Shown here one piece after another: positions 58,301 to 64,000 of a stretch of DNA of 64,000 nucleotides. The translations under genes and the position numbers were made by a program. The DNA comes from Vibrio sp. RE86 (lineage in GTDB: Bacteria > Pseudomonadota > Gammaproteobacteria > Enterobacterales > Vibrionaceae): NCBI RefSeq assembly GCF_013114545.1, contig NZ_VTXI01000008.1, positions 62,001 to 126,000 on the forward strand, in the 5' to 3' direction. The notes beneath the pieces are model-generated. The model was not told the DNA's origin. It was given only the letters and a program-made list of their open reading frames with translations, and did not search any database. The first letter of the stretch is position 1; every line of letters starts with the position of its first letter.

Positions 58301-61300
58301 GCCGTTAACTTGGTCAATGGCTCGCTCTAACGTAAACGTGTAGTCAATTGATGCATCTGAGTCATTGGCAGGTTTAGTGAAACTAACCGTGAATACAAGA
58401 AGATCGATTTGATTCGGTGTGTCAGAATCTTCTGTATACGCTGATAAAGAGCCGTCGCCATTCACAACATAAATTAAATCAGCTCCACCGCTGGTTAAAC
58501 TAGGCTGATCAGCGGCATCGAAATAAACAGAGTCCAAATAATCACTGCCAATGTCCAAATTGAACTGGCCCGTTTTAGACACTGGGGCTGATGCTAGTTC
58601 AGTTTCGTTGATCGAGACTGAAGTTGCATTACTCAACAAAGGATCTTGTCCGTCAGATATGGTCCACTCAAATCGGCCGCTATCTAAGGCTGTGCCATCG
58701 AGATCGATTCCTGTGATATCAAGAGGCAGTATCACATTATCGCTAGCAAGTAAGTGGCTGATAGGTTCGGACTGAACCAGTTGGATCGTGGCTGTCACGT
58801 CGTTACCGCTCGCAACTCCACTTAACGTTAAGGTGAAGATGACATTCCCACCAGAGGAAGCCGTAATAACGGTGTTACCAGCACTCAGTACATAATCGAT
58901 TGAATTGAGCGTTAACGTCGACTCAAGCCCTAAAGATTCAAGTAACGTAATAGTATTAGGATCAAATTGAAGTGAAGCTGGATCAGGGTTATCCGAACCA
59001 GCAGTGACGGTAAAAGTTGCATCTTGGGTCAAGTCACCGTCAGTAATGCTATTTTCAGTGGTCGTTATACTCCCACCATTTACAGCTCCTTGCTCGCCGT
59101 CAGTAATTGTAATCACGGCAGTCGCACTACCGAAGTCTTGGCCTGCGTCCCCGGCAATATAATTGATGGTCACCGACTGCAAACTGGTGTGGTCTAGGTT
59201 TCGACTCGCCACTAGCGTCCAGTGCCCATTTTGAAAAACCGTTAACACCCCTTCTGCCAAATTGAATATTGCTGGCTGAGCATTAGTCACAGTTTTCGTC
59301 ACGCCATCGACTTCGACTTGGCGCACAAATAAATCACCATCAAGGTCAATATCATTGTTGAGTAAGTTTCCTGACGATGTTGTCCCTTCGACCATCTCGT
59401 AGATTTCACCAAATACTAGAGGCTCAGAGTCTTTAATCGTAATAGGCAGATGAGCAATAACAGTCTCGGTTGTGCCGTCGCTGTCTGTCTGAGTACCTTC
59501 TAGCAGAATCGCTGTTTGCAATGAATCGAGGTCGACGCCCTGATCGATGGCTTGAAAGAAAGTGACTCGAACTTGATCACCGACAATCGTTGCCGTAAAT
59601 ACGAGATTATTTGCGGAATCACGCGCCTCTAAACTCTGCGCGTCTCCTGCCACCGTAACACTAACGGAGTTACCTTGAGAGGTGATACCAGCTGAGAGGG
59701 ACTGATCACTGTAAAATTTAAAGTCGGCAAACTCGACGTTGATGTCCGAGTTTTTCGCTTCAGAACCAAAAACACCAACAATAGCTTCAGCAAAGGTAAG
59801 CGAGTCTGGAAGAACGATCGTTGGCATATCATCAATCGCTTCATTGCCAATATCGTTGAGAACTTTCGCCTCGATAGTCCAAGTTTGGTTCAAATCGAGT
59901 GAAGAAATATCAATGCCAGCAACAGACCAATTACCACTCCCGTCAACAACGCCTTCGAATGTCAAATCCGTGACACCGTCACTCACTAGAATATAGACAG
60001 GAAGCCCTGACGATACTCCGGTCGTTGTGCCCTGCATCGTTGTTAGATTGCCTGTTCGGAAATCGAGAATGCTAAAGCCTGTTAACGTATCGATATCGAT
60101 TGTCGGTGCTGTCGTGTCGATGGTTGTCGAAGTGTCCGTAGTGGTTGCTGGGTTACCCGCAATATCAACAGTAGAGGCCTCAACGGTAACAACCCCATCA
60201 GCAAAGGTACTGACATTGACATCTTCTACGCTCCAAGCGCCATTTTCGACAGTGGTAGTGAATTCGAGTCTCGCACCGCCACTATCAGTAACCACAACGG
60301 TCACCGTTTGCCCATCTTCTACATCATTGACGTTACCTCTGAATGTCGCTGATTGTTTCTCTGTGGTGTTGAGAACATTGTCACCGCCATCTTCAATTTC
60401 GGCTGTCAATGAAGCAATGACATCTTTCACAATGGTATCGGTATAGACGGCAGGGTTTCCGGCGATATCAATTGTTGAAGCTTCAACACTTAACACACCA
60501 TCAACTAATCCGGAAAGATTAACGGTTTCAATACTCCAGCTGTTGCCAGACACAACGGAATCGAGAGTAATGGTTTGGCCATTAGCATCTGTGATAACAA
60601 TCGTGATCGGCTGGCCATCTTGAACAAAACTCACTGAACCCACCAACTTACCCGACGCAACTTCAAACTGGTTGTAGTATTCATCACCAAAGCCATCAAA
60701 GTTGACTTCTATTTCGGCAAGCGTGTCTTTAATGGTTGTGTCTTGTGCTGAAACGCTGTTACCAAAATTGTCGGCAACGACGGCGGTAACAGAGAGGTCA
60801 CCTTCGGACAAACTGGAAAGGTCTACCCCTTCGACGCGATAAGTTTCACCTTGCGTTGTAGCGGTAGTCGTAACGGAGTTACCATTTATATCAGTAATTG
60901 TGATTTGTACTGTTCGACCATCTCGGATCTCAGGTGCGGTTCCTTCGATCGTGACACCTGGCACTTCAAAGCGATTTTCGTATCCGTCTCCACCGTCAAG
61001 AATATCAACGGTTAGTTCAGCATTAGGACTAAGTAAATCGAGTATTTCTTCCGCGTCGGTTTCTTCTTCAGTCGCAAAGGGGTCATCAGGTCGAGTATCA
61101 AAACCGGCTTGAGCGATGGTTTCATCTAAGGTTGCTTGAACATACTGAACAAAAGAAGCACCTTGGCTATCCACATTGTCGCCAGAGCTTCCATCGAGAG
61201 AACGGTTATTGATTGAGTATTCCGCTAACTGGTCAACGACTTGTTCAAGCTGCGCTTCTATCTCTTCGATTTCTTGTTCAGAAAGCTCGATGTTTTCACT

Positions 61301-61429
61301 TTCTACATTTTGAGTGACAACAACAACACCTTGCTCTTTTACCGAGTCGCTAGGAATTCTCTGCCAAGTGCCGTCTGGTAACACTTGCCACAAAACTCCA
61401 CCCACTTCGATATACAAAATTGGGGTCAT
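52307..61429 (-). CDS. Giant type I-secreted multi-domain adhesin-like protein
   Basis: The 3040-residue protein starts MTPILYIEVGGVLWQ with AAGGAG upstream. Residues 1-75 resemble the retention module of LapA-type adhesins, with an acidic helix (about 47-70); residues 93-114 carry a conserved linker ending IAQAGFDTRP. Four Ig-like repeats of about 95 residues follow (about 135-540), then T1SS-143/cadherin-like modules, five of them with a DGSE motif. The last roughly 115 residues are a T1SS target domain with only one RTX-like element, GTNGTNDLF. Five cysteines lie in the second half, unusual in this class. I see no di-alanine LapG-type site in the first 150 residues. It is the first gene of its secretion operon. 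In V. cholerae frhA also lies near nspC, so it may be the FrhA counterpart; this needs sequence comparison. Confidence 0.9.
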   Translation of the reverse strand: MTPILYIEVGGVLWQVLPDGTWQRIPSDSVKEQGVVVVTQNVESENIELSEQEIEEIEAQLEQVVDQLAEYSINNRSLDGSSGDNVDSQGASFVQYVQATLDETIAQAGFDTRPDDPFATEEETDAEEILDLLSPNAELTVDILDGGDGYENRFEVPGVTIEGTAPEIRDGRTVQITITDINGNSVTTTATTQGETYRVEGVDLSSLSEGDLSVTAVVADNFGNSVSAQDTTIKDTLAEIEVNFDGFGDEYYNQFEVASGKLVGSVSFVQDGQPITIVITDANGQTITLDSVVSGNSWSIETVNLSGLVDGVLSVEASTIDIAGNPAVYTDTIVKDVIASLTAEIEDGGDNVLNTTEKQSATFRGNVNDVEDGQTVTVVVTDSGGARLEFTTTVENGAWSVEDVNVSTFADGVVTVEASTVDIAGNPATTTDTSTTIDTTAPTIDIDTLTGFSILDFRTGNLTTMQGTTTGVSSGLPVYILVSDGVTDLTFEGVVDGSGNWSVAGIDISSLDLNQTWTIEAKVLNDIGNEAIDDMPTIVLPDSLTFAEAIVGVFGSEAKNSDINVEFADFKFYSDQSLSAGITSQGNSVSVTVAGDAQSLEARDSANNLVFTATIVGDQVRVTFFQAIDQGVDLDSLQTAILLEGTQTDSDGTTETVIAHLPITIKDSEPLVFGEIYEMVEGTTSSGNLLNNDIDLDGDLFVRQVEVDGVTKTVTNAQPAIFNLAEGVLTVFQNGHWTLVASRNLDHTSLQSVTINYIAGDAGQDFGSATAVITITDGEQGAVNGGSITTTENSITDGDLTQDATFTVTAGSDNPDPASLQFDPNTITLLESLGLESTLTLNSIDYVLSAGNTVITASSGGNVIFTLTLSGVASGNDVTATIQLVQSEPISHLLASDNVILPLDITGIDLDGTALDSGRFEWTISDGQDPLLSNATSVSINETELASAPVSKTGQFNLDIGSDYLDSVYFDAADQPSLTSGGADLIYVVNGDGSLSAYTEDSDTPNQIDLLVFTVSFTKPANDSDASIDYTFTLERAIDQVNGSDPIPVVVTATDNDGDVTKLELDITITDGGDSTVGSGTVELSEVPIVDSVSAGTTANVSFNVSSSFDPLVFLGLDVSTGDPVLDSNGNQITQNGVAITWRDNGDGSYDAILPNGQSVFLISLPSDFSLDPGSTTTIDVFLELYQSIDHVGSGNDLSLDIPVPVYTVDSDGSENSVTSTIKIYDGVNPELTVVSSITVDEDGLNGDGQDTGTEAVSPSIEFIEGSDDIVSIEIDTAAFDALGYTSGGRSITLNDVDIDGWYVGVDSSNNEVFQIRLNLDGTVEFVLLAPLDHATASGMNNLELDFSITATDADGDSSAAVNYTVNVTDDVPVAGDSTLDLIEGDNQSGNLVTINNRVGADGGKLLNVEYDTNGDGNFTTYTFSDSDTQFVIPLYNDNDSTSYGTLTINRDGTYTIVTDSDVNADPQLSDVLKFTIEDFDGDVDSGQVTLQLGDNNGFIRVENVQVREDNPATLTITVSTGDIDQNEAVSEITITEASLQGGTLYLNGVALVAVGGKIVLSGSDLDATNPELVVPNGTLTYQPPLHQSDTTISISLAVGATITSDTGPRDLTESLDVSVLPVADTPEWGTSVFTYEVVEDADTSLNLDITANLVDKTDGSETLKYIITNVPTGITVYINGTAITEGKQYSQNQLDKMEIVADANVAGQFTFDITAVAIEDGNNFASSDDKKAETSQQVVVNVRPDADTPTLSVKDIKDLEDNVINLQDYIFADLTDTDGSETLSILIEVQDGWEIVGGVKVGANSYTVTAVDLANGSVTLIPKEDISSFTEDLEIYVTAISTESTQDGLIPSNPQASSPREKITVFLKGVVDEPTVIDGGEGHWQFDEGTQVISNLADLYEDELIALDFLVQTTDDDVSEELNILLTSIPDGTVLVDSSGDPVALTIAYVDPTTGPVYQVSNADLAALYLKPVQDFSGELTFDVIVISTEPDGDSGEFPMTVEIELLPKVDQTDGQVIATEGIEDRSISLNLAPSINQDIDGSESLTGYTIVSLDSDLTLYFDGSPIVVSASGLDLSTLTDATSPTLDDLLNSGRLSVVATEDLSGVFNINVKYEVTDTSPTGATDVKEITGSLSVTVNAKVELDTRLEGSGAIYSSDDGSAVDISDAVAFVDADIDGSEYLDYILIIVPDGYNLIVDHPNGASQDADGNWIIPADGLTSDTFQETFAQILNGATISSPQDTPLLDIVVRALALDGEDARFIDTTFQLQITGHSGGGGSCDPVGTPGDIQSGDIKQPEGGEIDLSGLLDSDVASDDGNELSFYIPADSLPDGVEIEGDGVTAEYDRLGNIVGYSITAEALDNLKLTGVDEDFAGCLTFTIETIETSPCNGDSVTTEQTITIQVTPVVDEISVSSDTTTIKEDTATDLNLELILGDSVESGQAITGEGNSATGKETVNSLTVTISAGAALSGPVDVLQDNNDGTWTILDPTRLNEVSVVPPLHYSGDITLTLTANITDEADCVTETDTQDKTTTLTINVEAVADMADLVTNDQLGNEDEYISLGSMTASLVDQDGSESMSLSLKGVPEGAVVVYKVGSSYELAPNNGADGGSFNGQNTYEWQLDASRLADVYILPPRDFSGDIPLSLEAITQELENGDLNFTHSDFTVGVLPVGDRVELVDLPDCVSGEENDGLVITLDASSFETNSDEYIIISLTIKSTSDASALNGLDKIRVGLQSGAFVTNGDGSATATVTVKSNEVDKITFFPGDAFGDMDVTISASTFDQNTVLGNLESDVGDVTSEDLVITITPEPDEPILTVEYESIVAEASGTIPLGLELSLINPATDETGFVTISGLPSGLLLSSGTEENGKYTVSMDDIADLAIVGGYSGADEFQLAIEPTASLNGSDAEGIAQVIDVTLLAIADNRLEGTNGTNDLFIVSSNSGTDTIASFDYSQNSDAIDVSAIVSGVTDGSSADAKIDLDDNSGNVKLSLKPDGSTIQQEIILEGVSLNDLYGSDTSSVNESDILQKMIDDQNLIVQ

Positions 61430-61763
61430 CGGTGCTCCTTAAAGTCCTGTTATTCACTTTTGTTATCAAAAAAGTATGTACAATTCCATGTACTTATATA
61501 TAAAACATCAATCGGTTAGACGTTACCTGTATCTCATAGCAACTTCTTAATATCAACAATTATTAAACATAGAATGTTAAATAAATTAACCTATCAAGTT
61601 GTCTAATTTATGCCGCAGCATTCAGTTTTCATGAACTAAAAAATGTAAATAGGCCCGTTTATGAGTTTAGCTCAGTTTTATGCTCACCTTTGAGACACCG
61701 CTTAACCCGCCCCTTAAAGTAAAAAACCTCGCAAAGGCGAGGTTTTGTAAGATTCATAGTGAT
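61430..61763. promoter_or_regulatory. Promoter region of the adhesin operon and nspC terminator
   Basis: Of 334 bases, the left two thirds are A+T-rich and must contain the operon's promoter; a TATATA-like -10 candidate lies at about 61495-61500. AAGTATGTACA and TGTACTT around 61469-61495 form an imperfect inverted repeat that could bind a regulator. At 61723-61746 a hairpin (AAAACCTCGC/GCGAGGTTTT) with a minus-strand T-tract ends nspC transcription. Confidence 0.5.
61723..61750 (-). terminator. Rho-independent terminator of nspC
   Basis: AAAACCTCGC and GCGAGGTTTT form a 10-bp stem with a 4-base loop; on the minus strand it is followed by a T-rich run. Confidence 0.88.
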
Positions 61764-62903
61764 TTATTTGACCGACCACTGTGAAAGTGAACGCTTGAAG
61801 TCTGAATAATCAAACTCATTCAGTTTTTGTATATCACCGCTAGAACGTTCACAGTAGACAGAAGGCATACGTAAACCGTTAAACCAGTTCAGCTTCACCA
61901 TGGTATAGCCTGCACTGTCCATAATATGGAGACGTTGACCAATCTCTAATGGCTCATCAAAGCTTGCTTCACAGAACTGATCGCCGGCAAGACAGGAACA
62001 AGAACCAATCACATAATCATGTTGACCGCTCTCTGATGCCTCAAGGATCGAAGCAGGTTCATCATAAATAAGCGTGTCTAGACGGTGTGCTTCGGTAGCT
62101 GAATCAACGATCGCTGTCTTCTTAACGTTCTCGACGATGTCCACAACGGTTACAACAAGATCGGTTGTCTTAGTGATAATTGCTTCACCTGGCTCCAAAT
62201 ACATTTGAACGCCATGTTTTTCAGAAAAGGCTTTAAGTGCAAGGCCTAATTTTTCGATATCGTAGCCCGGCCATGTGAAGAACACACCGCCGCCCATGCT
62301 TACCCAGTCAAGCTTATCGAGGTATTCACCAAACTGATCAGAGATAGAGTCAAGTAAGTCAATGAATGCGTCGACATCTTTGTTTTCACAGTTCATGTGG
62401 AACATCACGCCATCGATATCACTAAAAATTTCTGGCTTGATGTGATCAGCTTGAACACCTAAACGAGAGAACTGACGTGCAGGGTTTGCCAAGTCTTGAC
62501 CCGCGTAGCTTACGCCAGGGTTCAGACGAAGACCGATTGATGCCTTACCCTCAACAATGTGTCGGTAAGCGGCTAGTTGAGACTGTGAGTTGAAGATCAT
62601 CTTGTCACAGATGTCTGCAACTTCACGTACATCATCTTCGCTGTAGCCCACACTGTAGGCGTGAGTTTCACCACCAAAGGTTTCGTGGCCAAGTTTTACC
62701 TCGAACGGCCCCGAGCTTGTTGTGCCATCTAGATAAGGCTTGATGATGTCGAAAACACCCCAAGTTGAAAAACACTTCAGTGCTAACACTAGCTTCACGC
62801 CAGAAATTTCTTTTAGCTGCTTCGCTTTCTCTAGGTTTTCAATCAACTTATCTTCGTTGATCATAAAGTATGGGGTTTTAAGTTCTTCTTTCTTAAATGT
62901 CAT
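61764..62903 (-). CDS. nspC: Carboxynorspermidine decarboxylase
   Basis: The 379-residue PLP-dependent enzyme removes CO2 from carboxynorspermidine to give norspermidine. It has the fold-type III pattern: [12 protein letters not shown] with the PLP-binding Lys, [15 protein letters not shown], and the Gly-rich [10 protein letters not shown]. Near the C-terminus are [12 protein letters not shown]-like VYLEPGE and [11 protein letters not shown] (Cys of the opposite subunit's site). The ATG at 62903 is chosen over a GTG at 62915. In vibrios NspC products feed the norspermidine-sensing biofilm pathway. It follows the carboxynorspermidine dehydrogenase gene. Confidence 0.95.
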   Translation of the reverse strand: MTFKKEELKTPYFMINEDKLIENLEKAKQLKEISGVKLVLALKCFSTWGVFDIIKPYLDGTTSSGPFEVKLGHETFGGETHAYSVGYSEDDVREVADICDKMIFNSQSQLAAYRHIVEGKASIGLRLNPGVSYAGQDLANPARQFSRLGVQADHIKPEIFSDIDGVMFHMNCENKDVDAFIDLLDSISDQFGEYLDKLDWVSMGGGVFFTWPGYDIEKLGLALKAFSEKHGVQMYLEPGEAIITKTTDLVVTVVDIVENVKKTAIVDSATEAHRLDTLIYDEPASILEASESGQHDYVIGSCSCLAGDQFCEASFDEPLEIGQRLHIMDSAGYTMVKLNWFNGLRMPSVYCERSSGDIQKLNEFDYSDFKRSLSQWSVK

Positions 62904-63101
62904 TTCAATACGCACTCAAACTACATCTAAAGATGGAAAAGGAAAATTATATGGTTGGTGTGATTTAGTTTGATTTTGTCCTGTTCGAACGCAGTGAGTT
63001 ACAAAATCAAAATAAATGATACCAACACTTTAAGATGGTCATCACCAAAAAGGGAACAATCACTGCTCCCTTTGATAAGTAATCAGACTAGAGGTCAGTT
63101 C

Positions 63102-64000
63102 TTATTTATTAAGCTCGTGGATCAAAGGAAGATTTTGACCCGCTTCAAGCTCTTGAACATGCCAATCTAGACCAATGCTAGGCATCGTTTCTAGGAACGG
63201 ATCTGGGTTTAGCTGTTCCATGTTGAACACACCTTTGTCTGCCCACTCACCACGGAAAAACTGAAGTGCAGCCGTAATCGCTGGTACACCTGTTGTGTAA
63301 GAGATCGCTTGGTGCTCTACATCTTCGTAAGCCACTTCATGGTCAGCGTTATTGTAGATGAATACGCTACGCTCTTTACCGTCTTTCTTACCTTGAACCC
63401 AAGTACCGATACACGTTAGGCCAGTATAGCCAGGTGCTAGAGATGTTGGATCTGGTAGAAGTGCTTTCAGTACGTGTAGCGGCTGAACCACTGTACCGTC
63501 ATGCAGTGTTAGCGGATCTGGGCTTAGAAGGCCGATGTCACGCATACAATTAAAGTAATTCAGGTACTTGTCGCCGAAGCCCATCCAAAACTCAATACGT
63601 TTTGCAGGGATGAACTCTTTCATTGAGCGAACTTCGTCGTGCGCCATTGAGTAAACTTTGTGTGTACCACAGTTTGGAAAATCAAACTCAAGCATACGTG
63701 AGTGACACGGAACCTGCTTCCACTCTTCGTTTTCCCAGTAGAAAGAATCACCTTGGATCTCAAGCATGTTGGTTTCTGGGTCGAAGTTCGTCGCGAATTT
63801 CTTGCCGTGATCACCTGCGTTCACATCCATTACGTCAATCGTATCAATCTCATCGAACAAGTGCTTCACTGCGTATGCTGCGAATACTGATACCACGCCT
63901 GGATCGAAGCCTGCACCAAGAATACCAGTAATGCCCGCCTCAGCGAACTTCTCACGGTAACCCCATTGCCAATCGTAAGCTTGAGGTACTTGCTGGCCTT
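63102..64000 (-). CDS. Carboxynorspermidine dehydrogenase (5' end missing)
   Basis: The visible C-terminal 299 residues belong to a saccharopine dehydrogenase-like enzyme; the frame stays open to the right window edge. Patterns: AGFDPGVVSVFAAYAVKHLF (after the Rossmann domain), IDVMDVNAGDHG, FDFPNCGTHKVYSMAHDE and a C-terminal HELNK. In Vibrio such a gene lies directly upstream of nspC and makes carboxynorspermidine from diaminopropane and aspartate semialdehyde. About 200 bases separate it from nspC. An apparent GTG at 63896 is internal. Confidence 0.92.
   Translation of the reverse strand, partial: GQQVPQAYDWQWGYREKFAEAGITGILGAGFDPGVVSVFAAYAVKHLFDEIDTIDVMDVNAGDHGKKFATNFDPETNMLEIQGDSFYWENEEWKQVPCHSRMLEFDFPNCGTHKVYSMAHDEVRSMKEFIPAKRIEFWMGFGDKYLNYFNCMRDIGLLSPDPLTLHDGTVVQPLHVLKALLPDPTSLAPGYTGLTCIGTWVQGKKDGKERSVFIYNNADHEVAYEDVEHQAISYTTGVPAITAALQFFRGEWADKGVFNMEQLNPDPFLETMPSIGLDWHVQELEAGQNLPLIHELNK

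Noticed and set aside
52584-61112. Many plus-strand frames of 60-140 codons across the giant adhesin gene
   Set aside because: They are shadows of the 3040-codon gene, Ser/Thr/Pro-rich from reverse-complement codons, with no start signals.
1-64000. Mobile element or prophage
   Set aside because: No transposase, integrase, terminal repeats or phage structural genes; gene content is typical chromosomal.

Overview
The window is a chromosomal segment of a marine gammaproteobacterium, almost certainly a Vibrio or close relative. The evidence is gene content and order: carboxynorspermidine decarboxylase (nspC) beside carboxynorspermidine dehydrogenase, two giant type I-secreted adhesin-like proteins, TadE/F/G-type pseudopilins, astE, sbcB, cidA-cidB-cdd and rlmF. 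All genes look chromosomal. I saw no transposase, integrase, phage gene, rRNA, tRNA or CRISPR array.

Layout. (1) 1-6.9 kb: the 3' end of a repetitive RTX adhesin with a von Willebrand A domain, followed on the same strand by three Tad-type pseudopilin genes. (2) 6.9-12.6 kb: small housekeeping and hypothetical genes, namely a DUF3859/P-loop kinase pair, metA with a probable MetJ operator, an exported hydrolase, a PilF-like TPR lipoprotein, rlmF, a YgjP-like metalloprotease and a small glutaredoxin. (3) 12.6-23.7 kb: an RND efflux pair, a Rof-like gene with modF, a divergent lysR/MFS pair around a strong palindrome, DUF1415, a GAF-GGDEF diguanylate cyclase and a MazG-like protein. (4) 23.9-32.5 kb: cobalamin import (btuCD), astE, pepF and a cobalamin salvage operon (flavin reductase-cobT-cobS-cobU-cobC, perhaps extending into pepF). 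(5) 32.5-45.9 kb: a chemoreceptor, an NAD(P)-binding protein, a cystine transporter, exonuclease I, cidAB-cdd, a CinA-like protein, a DUF3943 protein, a GcvR-like ACT protein and an EEP-family nuclease. (6) 45.9-61.4 kb: one apparent 15.5-kb operon holding a 3040-residue secreted protein, its ABC transporter, adaptor and TolC channel, an OmpA-family lipoprotein and a PstS-like periplasmic protein. (7) 61.7-64 kb: norspermidine synthesis genes.

How they work together. The most coherent theme is surface attachment. There are two large type I-secreted proteins, one complete secretion machine with two unusual periplasmic/outer-membrane partners, pseudopilins, a diguanylate cyclase and norspermidine synthesis (norspermidine is a known biofilm signal in vibrios). 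No dedicated secretion machine is visible for the first adhesin, so the downstream one might serve both; that is inference. The rest is core metabolism and transport.

Most interesting items: the six-gene secretion operon with a PstS-like and an OmpA-like partner, the VWA domain placed between RTX blocks in the first adhesin, its near-identical 435-bp repeats, the adhesin/TadEFG neighbourhood, and a 28-codon ORF with a strong ribosome binding site at 32721. All calls come from reading the sequence; no database search was run.
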